Shown: one piece after another, positions 37,317-46,048 of the stretch
How the letters are laid out: each line of letters begins with the position of its first letter
How positions within the stretch are numbered: the first letter of the stretch is position 1
DNA from: Hymenobacter sp. BRD67
GTDB lineage: Bacteria > Bacteroidota > Bacteroidia > Cytophagales > Hymenobacteraceae
Assembly: GCF_013256425.1 (NCBI RefSeq)
Contig: NZ_CP053904.1
Coordinates: forward strand, 2,170,001 to 2,234,000
DNA: 64,000 bases
Reading direction: 5' to 3'
Position numbers and translations under genes: made by a program
The notes under the pieces: model-generated
Seen by the model: only the letters and a program-made list of their open reading frames with translations
What the model was told of the DNA's origin: nothing
Database searches by the model: none

Positions 37317-38341
37317 AAAAATGCTCCCAGCCCTGCGCTTGCAACGGCACGGCCTGGCCCGATTTAGTAATCAGATTCACCGCGTCGTTTTTCTCGGTAA
37401 GGTGACCAATGACGGTAATGTCGGGGTGGTTTTTAATCTTGGCGTGGTCGGCAACCGGGATGGTAAACAGCAGCTCATAATCTTCGCCCCCGTTGAGCGC
37501 GCACATAATGGGGTCGAGGTTGAATTCGGCGGCGGCTTCGAGCGTAGGGTTGGCCAGGGGTAAGTACTCGCTGAACACCCGCGCCCCGGTGCCGCTGGCT
37601 GCGCACAAGTGCAGCACCTCGGAGGCCAGGCCGTCCGAAATGTCGAGCATGGCGGTGGGGTGCACACCCAGCTCGCGCAGCTCGTGCACGATGTCGAGCC
37701 GCGCCTCGGGTTTTAATTGTCTATTTACTATATATTCGTAATTTTCCAGCTCGGGCTGCGTCTCGGGGTCGGCCAGGAAAGCTTGCTTCTCGCGCTCCAG
37801 CACTTGCAGGCCCAGGTAAGCGCCGCCGAGGTCGCCCGATACGCACAGAATATCGGTGGGCTTGCCCCCGAGCGACGCACGGCCTGCCCGGCCGCTACCT
37901 GCCCCAAGGCGGTGATACTGATAACCAGTCCGCCTCGGCTGCTGGTAGTGTCGCCGCCCACCAAATCGACCCCGTAAGCCTCGCAGGCCAGGCGCATGCC
38001 GGCGTACAGCTCCTCCACGGCCTCCACGGTGAAGCGGCTGGGCAGGCTCAGGCCCACTACGAGCTGGGTGGGCGTAGCCAGCATGGCGGCCACGTCGGAA
38101 ACATTAACAGCTACTGCCTTGTAGCCTAGGTGCTTGAGAGGCGAAAATGAGAGGTCGAAATGCACACCTTCGACCAGTAAGTCGGTGGTTACGACTACCT
38201 CCTGCCCGGCCGGCGGGCCAGAATAGCTGCATCGTCGCCGATACCAAGAATGGTAGACGCCTGGGTATGAATAATAGCGCGCTGCAAGCGGCGGATGAGG
38301 CCAAACTCGCCGAGCTGGGAAAGGGGCGTTAAATCAGCCAT
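37315..38341 (-). CDS. thiL: Thiamine-monophosphate kinase, two frameshifts
   Basis: The enzyme phosphorylates thiamine monophosphate to the active pyrophosphate. The start is at 38341 (MADLTPLSQLGEFGLIRRLQ). Motifs are GIGDDAAIL, VTTDLLVEGVHFDL, VSDVAAMLATPTQ, VGGDTTSSRGGLVIS, LDISDGLASE and NGGEDYELLFT, which are spread over three frames. Adding one base near the G run at 38212-38213 and one at the C run 37865-37869 gives an uninterrupted 342-residue protein, the normal ThiL size. Both repairs restore conserved text (ARPAGQEVVVTTD and SGGKPTDILCVSGD). A short AT-rich codon patch lies at 37715-37745. No other thiamine gene is nearby. Confidence 0.88.
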
Positions 38342-38455
38342 GAGAAATAAAGTAGCGTATCGGGAAAAGGAGCTGTCGCCGGCAGTAGCGGCCGGCCTTT
38401 ACAAAAATTCAGAAGCGCAAAAGTACGCCGGACAGCAGGCTGGCGTTAAATAGCT

Positions 38456-38463
38456 TAATTTTG
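38456..38463 (+). promoter_or_regulatory. Bacteroidota-type -7 box ahead of a lipoprotein gene
   Basis: TAATTTTG matches TAnnTTTG exactly and lies 45 bases before the start codon at 38508. A clear -33 box is not seen. Confidence 0.45.
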
Positions 38464-38507
38464 AGAGCTTGCGGAATAGATTTACCGCTGAATTTTCTTT
38501 TCTTTTC

Positions 38508-39107
38508 ATGAAAGCTGTTCTTTTCGCCAGCCTGCTGGTGCTGGCCGTGTTGCCGATGTGCAAGCCCGACGCCACCAAAAACACTACTACGGCCGCCAGT
38601 CCGGCCTCGCCCGCCGCCGTGCGGGCACAGTTCGACATTCTGCGCGACTCGGCCGACGTGAACTGGCACCGCATGATGGCCAGCGACGACAAAAAGCTGA
38701 CCGACCTGCGCGAGCTGCTGCAAGACCTCAGCAAAGCCCCCGGCGCCAACCAGGCCGAGCTGGCCAGCCTGCGCCAGGCGGCCGCTAGCCTCAAGCCGCA
38801 GCGCTACGACCGCCAGACCATGGCTTCCTCGCCGCGCATCGACCGCTACGATGCCGTGCAGGACTCTATCCTGAAGCTGGTATATCCTATCGCAGCGCCG
38901 GAAGGCAATGCGCCTTCGGCCCGCGTGCGCGACTACGTGGAGGCTATTCAGCTGGCCGACAATAATGTAGTGAGCTACCGCGCCCATTATGATGCCGCTG
39001 CCAAGGCCTACAACAACTACCTGCTGGTACACCACGACGAGCTCAATAAGCTGGGCGGCAAATACGCCGACCTGAAGCCGCTACCGCTTTTCGAGCTGGG
39101 TCAATAA
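38508..39107 (+). CDS. Hypothetical lipoprotein with LemA-like helical pattern
   Basis: The protein is 199 residues from the start at 38508 (MKAVLFASLLVLAVLPMCKPD), a short lipoprotein-type signal with Cys at about 18. The mature part is almost all helical and charged. A C-terminal stretch AHYDAAAKAYNNYLLVHHDE followed by LKPLPLFELGQ recalls the coiled helices and ending of LemA-type proteins. That similarity is weak and may be only structural. Location is predicted in the periplasm, membrane anchored. Confidence 0.65.
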   Translation: MKAVLFASLLVLAVLPMCKPDATKNTTTAASPASPAAVRAQFDILRDSADVNWHRMMASDDKKLTDLRELLQDLSKAPGANQAELASLRQAAASLKPQRYDRQTMASSPRIDRYDAVQDSILKLVYPIAAPEGNAPSARVRDYVEAIQLADNNVVSYRAHYDAAAKAYNNYLLVHHDELNKLGGKYADLKPLPLFELGQ

Positions 39108-39117
39108 CCTGACTCTC

Positions 39118-39147
39118 TTGGATGTTGATAAAAAAGCAGTATCTTTT
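39118..39147 (+). promoter_or_regulatory. Candidate promoter for the small Cys-rich lipoprotein
   Basis: TTG at 39118-39120 and TATCTTTT at 39140-39147 are separated by 19 bases. Only the final base differs from the TAnnTTTG consensus. The start codon is at 39224. Confidence 0.4.
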
Positions 39148-39223
39148 CGGAGCTTTGCAACCCGGCCCGCAGCGGCCGGCTCTTCCGAATAGCTTTTCTT
39201 TTTTTCACCCCAACCCAAGTTTT

Positions 39224-39391
39224 ATGCCCCGTTTTTTTACGCACCTGAAACTTCCGCTGCTGGCCCTGCTCACGAGCTTCGCCCTCACCTCTTGCTTCGA
39301 CGACCACGATAAAAAGTGCGACCCCAAGCCTCACGGCTGCTGCACCGGCAAAACCACCCCCGCTCCGCCCACCAGCGGCGGGGCCAATTAA
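39224..39391 (+). CDS. Small Cys-rich lipoprotein
   Basis: The protein is 55 residues. The start at 39224 gives MPRFFTHLKLPLLALLTSFA followed by the lipobox LTSC. The mature peptide is only about 33 residues and is unusual: FDDHDKKCDPKPHGCC then a Pro/Thr tail. Three cysteines and two histidines in a short span suggest metal or disulfide chemistry, but this is speculation. It has its own candidate promoter and a very strong terminator, which support it as a real gene. Confidence 0.65.
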   Translation: MPRFFTHLKLPLLALLTSFALTSCFDDHDKKCDPKPHGCCTGKTTPAPPTSGGAN

Positions 39392-39406
39392 GCGCGGTTT
39401 ACTACT

Positions 39407-39463
39407 AAAAAGAGGGTCTTGCCGGTAGGAAACACAGTTCCCTACCGGCAAGACCCTCTTTTT
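39407..39463. terminator. Very strong bidirectional terminator
   Basis: The 23-base arms 39407-39429 and 39441-39463 are perfect reverse complements (AAAAAGAGGGTCTTGCCGG onwards) with an 11-base loop. They end in A and T tracts on both sides. It serves the lipoprotein gene and the convergent NYN gene. Confidence 0.92.
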
Positions 39464-39487
39464 AACATAGTTAATTCACTATATTAA

Positions 39488-40585
39488 CTACTCTTTCTCA
39501 CCTGGGTTTAATTCCCACACGTCGGGGTGCTGGTAATTGACGATGATAACCGAGAACGGGTGCGGCTCGCCCTCGCGCTTTTCAATGCGCACCGCCCCGG
39601 CCTCGCGGAGCTGGGTGAGCAGCTGGCGACGCTCCCAGTCGGGCAGTTCGGGGAGCACGTCGGTGAGGCGGCGCAGGAAGGGGCTGACCCATATTTCGGG
39701 CGTAGCCTGCTGATTACCAAATTTCTGAACCTGCTCCAGTAGAAACTCCAGGCAGCGACGCTCGTCGGGCCGCGTGACGCGGCGAATGGGCATAAACGCG
39801 GGCGCGGGCTCTTGCAGCAGCTGCTCCATCATGTTGAGCGGGCGGGCGGCGGTGGTAAGGCGCACGGGCGGCGGCGACACAGCCTGCCCGGCCGAAGCCT
39901 CAACCGCCGTATTGGCCGCATCCCGGGCGGCCTGCCGGGCCGCCGCCGATTGCACGCCTACGGTGCCCTGCTCACGCAGGCGGCGGGTTTCTTCGGCCTG
40001 CTGCTGGCGGGCGGCCCGGTGGTCTTCCAGCGCTTGCAGGCGGCCGGCGGGCAGCAACTCGCGGGCATCCAGAAAATGTTCCTGGCCCAGCATCAGCAGC
40101 AGGTCGCCCGATACGCTTTCGCGGAAGCCTACCACTTTCACCTGCCGCGCTTGGCGGCGCAGGTGCTGCAGCACCGGAATGTAGTCGCGGTCGCCGGCCA
40201 CCAGCACGAAGGTGCCAATGTCGGGCCGGGTATACAGCACTTCGAGGGCATCGATGCAGAGCTGCATATCGGCCGCGTTCTTATGGTCGGTGCCCAGCAC
40301 GTTGCGCGTATCGACGCCCATAAGGTACAGCGGCCCCTGCGGGCCGCTGGGCAAACGGTCGAAATCGGCGTACGCGTAGAGCACCAGCGAGTCGAGCCCC
40401 AGCTCACGCTTGAGCGTGTCGCGCAGGGCCCGCACCAGGTCGAGGGCGTAATCGTGGGGGTCCTGCGGGTCGAGGTAGTGATTTTTGAGAAAGTAGTAAA
40501 CGTTCTCAAAGTCAATAAAAACCGCCGCATACGGCGAAGCCGCGGCCGCAGCGGCTACGGCCGGAAAAATGGAGGAGGTAGGCAT
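39488..40585 (-). CDS. NYN domain protein (LabA/DUF88 type) with C-terminal winged-helix region
   Basis: The protein is 365 residues from the start at 40585 (MPTSSIFPAV). The NYN/PIN-like nuclease fold has its acidic residues in AAVFIDFENVYYFL, AADMQLCIDALE and VLVAGDRDYIPVLQHL, so RNA cleavage is plausible. An Ala/Gln-rich linker follows at about 195-270. A C-terminal region (RCLEFLLEQVQKFGNQ to VIIVNYQHPDVWEL) resembles an OST-HTH/LOTUS RNA-binding winged helix. In other bacteria such proteins take part in RNA turnover or regulation. The target is unknown. Confidence 0.85.
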   Translation of the reverse strand: MPTSSIFPAVAAAAAASPYAAVFIDFENVYYFLKNHYLDPQDPHDYALDLVRALRDTLKRELGLDSLVLYAYADFDRLPSGPQGPLYLMGVDTRNVLGTDHKNAADMQLCIDALEVLYTRPDIGTFVLVAGDRDYIPVLQHLRRQARQVKVVGFRESVSGDLLLMLGQEHFLDARELLPAGRLQALEDHRAARQQQAEETRRLREQGTVGVQSAAARQAARDAANTAVEASAGQAVSPPPVRLTTAARPLNMMEQLLQEPAPAFMPIRRVTRPDERRCLEFLLEQVQKFGNQQATPEIWVSPFLRRLTDVLPELPDWERRQLLTQLREAGAVRIEKREGEPHPFSVIIVNYQHPDVWELNPGEKE

Positions 40586-40816
40586 TATAGGTAGATAAGA
40601 AGGCAGTCGCACAGCTGAATAACCCAGTGAGCGACAAAGAAAGAGTGTGGGGCAAAGGTCGCGGTTAAGAAGGACTGCCAGCTATGGCCAACCTAAAAAT
40701 CAGCATGTCCGGTTTACCTTTTGTCCTGATTACCAGGGTGGCCCCACCTACTTGCCATCCACCCTACTCGAATAGCCCGGCTACGTGCTGAACTTTGGGG
40801 CCCGCACCTAGTAAAT

Positions 40817-43800
40817 ATGATTTCCAAGATATTTCACCAAGCCGGTTGGCTGCTCGCCGCCGTGCTGCTCGCCGCGCCCGCCCACGCCCAGCGCGCGGAT
40901 GACCGGCCGCCCACCCAGGACCCGTTTGGCCACCCTGCGGTGGCAATGCGCGAGGTACCGGGAGGGCGGTATCTGTCGCACAAGGTTTATCACGAGCTCA
41001 AAGAGGGCGAATCGGTACGCTTGATGCTGGAAGTTCGAGCTACTGACGGCAGCCTGCGTCGCATTCAAACATGGGCGCCGGGAGTGGTTAAAATCAGTTA
41101 TTTCGCGCCAGGTCGGGCGCCCGTGGCTGACTCATCGGTGAGCGTGGTGCAGCCGCCGCAGCCGGTCAGGTACGAGTCGTATTGTCAGCATGGCTGCGAT
41201 GGCCCGCCCCCAGTGGAGATGATAAAAAAATATGGTCCTGACATTTGCTCAGGAGTGGAAGTGTATCCCGACAAGCTGACGTTTACTATCAATTGCCAGT
41301 CGGTAAGTATTAATAAAAAAACGCTGGCTATTTCCCTGTATGGCGACGGTCCCAACACTGCATCGCTCTTCAGCGAAGCCGCACCACCTTTCCGCCGCCA
41401 GCCCCTCGCCTCTCCTACCAACCCAAGCCCGAACTCGCAGAGTCCAGGCTACGGCGCTGGGGAGGTAGCTGGCACGGGCGTACGCTTCCAACTGGCACCC
41501 GGAGAGCGGCTGTATGGCACCGGCGCCCGCGCGCTGCCGCTGGATAGGCGCGGCTACCGGCTGGAGCTCTATAACCAGGCGCACTACGGCTACCAGAACG
41601 GCGAGCAGAACCTGAACGTAACGCTACCCGTGGTACTAAGCAGCCGGGGCTACCTGCTGCTGTTCGACCACTACGCGGCCGGGTACCTCGACCTAGGGAA
41701 AAAGCGGGCCGACGCCCTGGAATACGGCGTGCAGGGCCTGAACAGCCTGAGCTACTTCGTGGTAACGGGCCAAAATCAAGCGGAAATACTGGACCGCTAC
41801 ACGGCCCTTACCGGGCGGCAGCCGCTGCCGCCGCGCTGGGCGCTGGGCCTCATTCAGAGCCGCTTTGGCTACCGCAGCCAGGCCGAGATGCTGGCCGTGG
41901 CCGACCGCATGCACCGCGAGGACTTTCCGCTCGATGCGCTGGTGCTGGATTTGTACTGGTTTGGCGGCACTACCCGGCAGGGTGATTTCCGCTGGGACGC
42001 GGCCAATTTCCCCGACCCGGCGGGCATGATGCGCGACCTGAAGGCACAGGGCGTAAACACCATTCTGATTTCCGAGCCTTACGTCATGCGCACCTCCCTG
42101 AACGACAGCCTCGTGCGCACGCGAGGCCTGGTGGGTACCACGGCGGCCGGGCGGCCGTTTACCGTCGGCTCGTTCTGGGCCGGGCCGGCGAGCATACTTG
42201 ATGTATTCAGGCCCGCAGCCCGCACCTGGCTGTGGGCGCAGTATAAGCGGCTGCACGACCAGGGCGCGGCCGGCTGGTGGAGCGACCTCGGCGAGCCTGA
42301 AAACCACCCGCTGGCCATGCAGCACCGCTTGGGCACCACGCCGCAAGTACATAATGCCTACGGCATTACCTGGGCCGGCATTTTTCAGGATAATTATGCC
42401 AAGGAATACCCCAACGAGCGGCTTTTCAACCTGGCGCGCTCGGGTTGGGCGGGCATGCAGCGCAACTCGGTGTTTCCGTGGAGCGGCGACATCAGCCGCA
42501 CCTGGAGCGGCTTGCAGGCGCAGGTGCCCATCATGCTGGGCATGGGCCAGGCGGGCGTCGGCTATATGCACTCCGATGCGGGTGGCTTCGGGCCAATGCC
42601 ATCCAGGACCCCGAGTTGTACACGCGCTGGCTCCAGCTGGCGGCGCTCTGCCCCATCATGCGCCCGCACTCCGACCAGGTAGTGGCCCCCGAGCCTTACA
42701 CTTATCCCGAACCCTACAAGAGCATTGTGCGCCACTACGCGCATTTGCGGATGGAGCTGTTGCCCTACCTCTACACACTGGCGGCCGAAAACACGCTGAC
42801 TGGCGCGCCGCTGACGCGGGCGATGGACTATTATGATAATAAAAGTGATGTTATGCAATCCCTTTCTGTTGGTATTGCTGCTGGAGCCAATTCGGATAGT
42901 GGTGGTGACTGGGGAGGTGCTAGTGGCACTCGTAATAACTGGGAAAGTATTCCTGACCACCAAAGCCCAGCAACTAAGGCTGTGGCTGAGGCAACTAAAG
43001 CATTGATTGAGAATGACTGGGACACTCACCGAAAAGCTCTTGCTGCCCAGGATGCCGTGCCGCCCGGCGACCAGTACCTGCTTGGCCCCAACCTGCTGGT
43101 GGCACCCGTAAACCAGCCCGGCCAGCGGCGGCGCAATGTGCAGCTACCCGCCACGCCCGGCGGCTGGATAGATTTTGAAACCGGCCAGACGCTGCCGGAC
43201 GGCCAAACGGTAGGCCTGCCCGCGCCGCTGAGCCGCCTTCCCTTACTGGTTCGCGCCGGGGCCTTTGTACCTATGACGGCTTACCGGCCCAGCACGGCGC
43301 AGTTTCGCCCCGATACGCTGGTGGTGCGCTACTTCCCCGACTGGCAGGTTCCGGCCCCCGTCTTTACCAGCTATGAGGATGATGGGCACTCGGCTCAGGC
43401 GCTGGCCCGGCGTGAGTTTGCCACTCTGCGGCTCACGGGCAGGCTAACGGCAAATCAGGCTATTATAACTGCCACGGTAGCGGGCACTTACCCCGGCGCG
43501 CCAGTCCGGCGACTGGTGCGGCTACGAGTGGCGCGCGTAGCGGCTGCTCCCTCGGCGGTGCTTCTGGGTGGCCAGCCGCTGACGGCATCTGCCTGGCAGC
43601 TTGATGGGAGCCGGCACGAAATCAGCCTGGAATTCCCCCTTGAAAAGCAGGCTGTCGTTACCCTGGTCGGCCTGCGGCTGCTCACCGCCCCCGCTGCCCA
43701 GACCGACCCGGAAACCCTAACCCTTACCGCACCCGACAATCGCACCTTTACCGGGTCGGTCGGCCTGCACTATGAGCGCTACGTGCCGGCTGATTCGCCC

Positions 43801-43989
43801 GCGCCCCTGCGCATTCGCAATGCACGGGGCCAACTGGTGCGCGAGCTGCCGACCGAAACGTCGGCCGGCACCCATGCCCTGAGCTGGGATGGCCGCGATG
43901 CTGCCGGCCGGCCGGCAGCATCCGGCCTCTACGAGGTGGAGCTGGCTGGCCAGCACCAGCGGCTGGTGCGGCTGCCGAACTACTATTAG
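40817..43989 (+). CDS. Glycoside hydrolase family 31 (alpha-glucosidase/xylosidase-like), frameshifted, with odd insertion
   Basis: This is a secreted enzyme of about 1057 residues after one base is restored. The signal peptide is GWLLAAVLLAAPAHAQ. The N-terminal beta-sandwich contains FQLAPGERLYGTGARALPL. The (beta/alpha)8 barrel has LVLDLYWFGG, the nucleophile Asp in GWWSDLGEPENHP and the acid/base Asp in FPWSGDISRTWSGL. The frame break is at 42588-42594; one base restores GFGPNAIQDPELYTRWLQL. Residues coded by 42832-43053 are an AT-richer block foreign to the rest of the gene. The C-terminal end LSWDGRDAAGRPAASGLYEV is a FlgD-like domain. It probably cleaves alpha-glucosides in the periplasm or outside. 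Confidence 0.87.
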
Positions 43990-44024
43990 CGCGCTGAGGG
44001 CATTCCGATGCGCCATTTGCAAGC

Positions 44025-44064
44025 AAAAAAGTCCCCTTCCGCCAGTGGCAAAAGGGGACTTTTT
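44025..44064. terminator. Bidirectional terminator between the GH31 gene and the L,D-transpeptidase-like gene
   Basis: AAAAAAGTCCCCTT pairs with AAGGGGACTTTTT around a 13-base loop. T tracts are present on both strands. Confidence 0.88.
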
Positions 44065-44078
44065 ATATATAAAATATA

Positions 44079-44927
44079 CTATGAGTTGGTAGCCGGCCTG
44101 GCGGCTAAAGCGGCCAGCGCGATATCCTGATTAAGGTATTTCGACGTGTAGCCGGCATTCGACTTGCTTAGAAACAAGCAGCTGCCGCCTTTTACCTGGT
44201 CAATAATCTGGGCGTACTGGTCGAGCGGCAGGGCGGGGCAGCCGAGGCTACGGCCCAGGCGGCCATTCTGCTTAATGAAGTCTTCGCTCACGTAATCAGC
44301 GCCGTGCATGACGATGGAGCGAGCCGCCGCGTTGGTATTAAAGCCTTCGTCGAGGCCCTGCAAGCGCAGCGAGTGGCCGTGCTTGCCTTCGTACTCCTGG
44401 CCCGTTACGTAAAAGCCCAGGCTGCTCATGTTGCTTTGGTCGGTGTTCGAAAACTGACTGGCACCGTTTTCGCCCGAGTTATGGCCGTGCGCTACGAGCG
44501 TATGAAACAGAATCTTATCGCTGGCCAGGTCGAGCACCCACAGGCGCTTTTCAGTCGAGGGCAAGTCGAAATCGACTACCGTCAGGTGCTGCTGATGCTC
44601 GTTGAGCTTGCCGGTTTGACGCAGGTTGAGGTAGCCGGTCATAGCTTTCTGAAACACCTCGAAGCGCAGGCCCTGCTGCTCGGCCCCCAGGCGGGCGTAG
44701 GTCTCCCGCAGGGTAGCATCGAAGCGGGCCAGCGGATTGGCCGCTACCGCTTTAGGAGCAGCAGCTACCTTAGCCGGCGCGTGCGCCGACGATTTCAGCA
44801 AGGGGCCGGCCAGCGGCGTAGCCAGAAACAACGAAGCCACAAAAGGCAGCACGCGGCGCACCAGGCGCTGCGAACGGCGGCGACCATCCCGCTGCCGCTG
44901 CACTACACTGGAATGATGCTTTTTCAT
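44079..44927 (-). CDS. Murein L,D-transpeptidase catalytic domain protein (YkuD_2 type), paralogue 1
   Basis: The protein is 282 residues with a twin-basic start and an uncleaved or cleavable hydrophobic segment (VLPFVASLFLATPLAGPLL). The catalytic domain shows VVDFDLPSTEKRLWVLDL, VAHGHNSGENGASQFSNT, IVMHGADYVSEDFI and the Cys motif GRSLGCPALPLDQY, with His and Cys in the L,D-transpeptidase arrangement. Such enzymes form or edit 3-3 cross-links or attach ligands to peptidoglycan; this subgroup is little studied. A paralogue follows at 45055. Confidence 0.85.
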   Translation of the reverse strand: MKKHHSSVVQRQRDGRRRSQRLVRRVLPFVASLFLATPLAGPLLKSSAHAPAKVAAAPKAVAANPLARFDATLRETYARLGAEQQGLRFEVFQKAMTGYLNLRQTGKLNEHQQHLTVVDFDLPSTEKRLWVLDLASDKILFHTLVAHGHNSGENGASQFSNTDQSNMSSLGFYVTGQEYEGKHGHSLRLQGLDEGFNTNAAARSIVMHGADYVSEDFIKQNGRLGRSLGCPALPLDQYAQIIDQVKGGSCLFLSKSNAGYTSKYLNQDIALAALAARPATNS

Positions 44928-45054
44928 AACTATTTATCGTGAAGCGTAGGTAGAAAGCGTCCGCCGAGACGAACAAGCTGATTCAAAGCTACTATACGAA
45001 ACTCTCCTTGCCCTGGGTACTTAAAACGGCGGGGCAGTTAAAATAATTCCGCCC

Positions 45055-45900
45055 TCAGCGCCAGCCGCGCCGGGCAAAGCGCCGCCCGGCGGCCGGCCCG
45101 TCGAGCCAGCGCGAGGCCAGCCCCGGCCCGCTCACCAGCAGCATACTGCCCGCCCGCACGGTGCTGATAATGGCCTTGTACTGGCCAGGCGGCAGGGCCG
45201 GGCAGCCCCGGCTGTAGCCCAGATGGCCGTGCTGCCGCACGTAGTCGGGGCTGGCATAGTCGGCGGCGTGCAGCACAATGTAGCGGTCAAACACGTTGGT
45301 ATTCTCGCCCTTATCTAGTCCTTCGAGCCGGCGCGAGTAGCCGTGAATACCATCGTAGGTGCCCGCCGTGCGATAAAAACCCAGCGAGGTACAGGCCGAG
45401 CTTTCGAGGTTGGAGAAGCGCCGGGCGCGCAGGTGGCCCGAGCCTTCACCGTGGGCTACCAGGCTGCGGTGCAGCACTTTAGCGGCTTGCAGGTCGATTA
45501 CCCACAGCCGCTCGGTGGTGTTGGGCAGGTCCATATCGGCTACGGCCAGCACCCCGGCCCGCTCGATGCGGCCGGTGGGGTGCAGCGTGAGGTAGCCCAC
45601 GCAGGCCTGCTCCAGCACGGCGGGCCGCAGGTCGGCCGCGGCCGGGACCAGCGCCTGGTGCAGCCGCGCGATGGCCTGGCGCAAGGTATCGGGCACGCCG
45701 GCCACGGGCGGCACGGGCGTGAGTTGAAGCGAATCGAGCAGGGGCGGCTTAGCCACAAAAGCCGCGGCGTGCGAGCCGGCCGCGCTGGTATGCGTCGGCA
45801 GCTGGGAAGCCGCGCCGGAATCGCAGGCGGCCAACCCGAGACCGCCCAGCACCAGTATTCCCCCAAACCAAAAACGCAGTGACAGTACCCGACAAGCCAT
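45055..45900 (-). CDS. Murein L,D-transpeptidase catalytic domain lipoprotein (YkuD_2 type), paralogue 2
   Basis: The protein is 281 residues from the start at 45900 (MACRVLSLRFWFGGILVLGG), with lipobox LAAC; an earlier in-frame start would bury this signal. It shares the domain of the neighbouring paralogue: VADMDLPNTTERLWVIDL, VAHGEGSGHLRARRFSN, IVLHAADYASPDYV and SRGCPALPPGQY, so His and Cys are kept. HAAD replaces HGAD. The paralogues differ in anchoring (lipoprotein here, signal anchor or soluble there). They lie 130 bp apart on the same strand. Confidence 0.85.
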   Translation of the reverse strand: MACRVLSLRFWFGGILVLGGLGLAACDSGAASQLPTHTSAAGSHAAAFVAKPPLLDSLQLTPVPPVAGVPDTLRQAIARLHQALVPAAADLRPAVLEQACVGYLTLHPTGRIERAGVLAVADMDLPNTTERLWVIDLQAAKVLHRSLVAHGEGSGHLRARRFSNLESSACTSLGFYRTAGTYDGIHGYSRRLEGLDKGENTNVFDRYIVLHAADYASPDYVRQHGHLGYSRGCPALPPGQYKAIISTVRAGSMLLVSGPGLASRWLDGPAAGRRFARRGWR

Positions 45901-46048
45901 TGCCAAATTTAGGGCAGCGAGGCCGGATGCTACCGGCAATGGTCCAGATGGATGATGCCTTTCGCCATCCAATAGCTACAGCTCCCCAAAACCGGCACAA
46001 CGCCTGCTACCCTGGCAGGCGCGGGCGTCGTAAGCTGGCGGACAGAAA

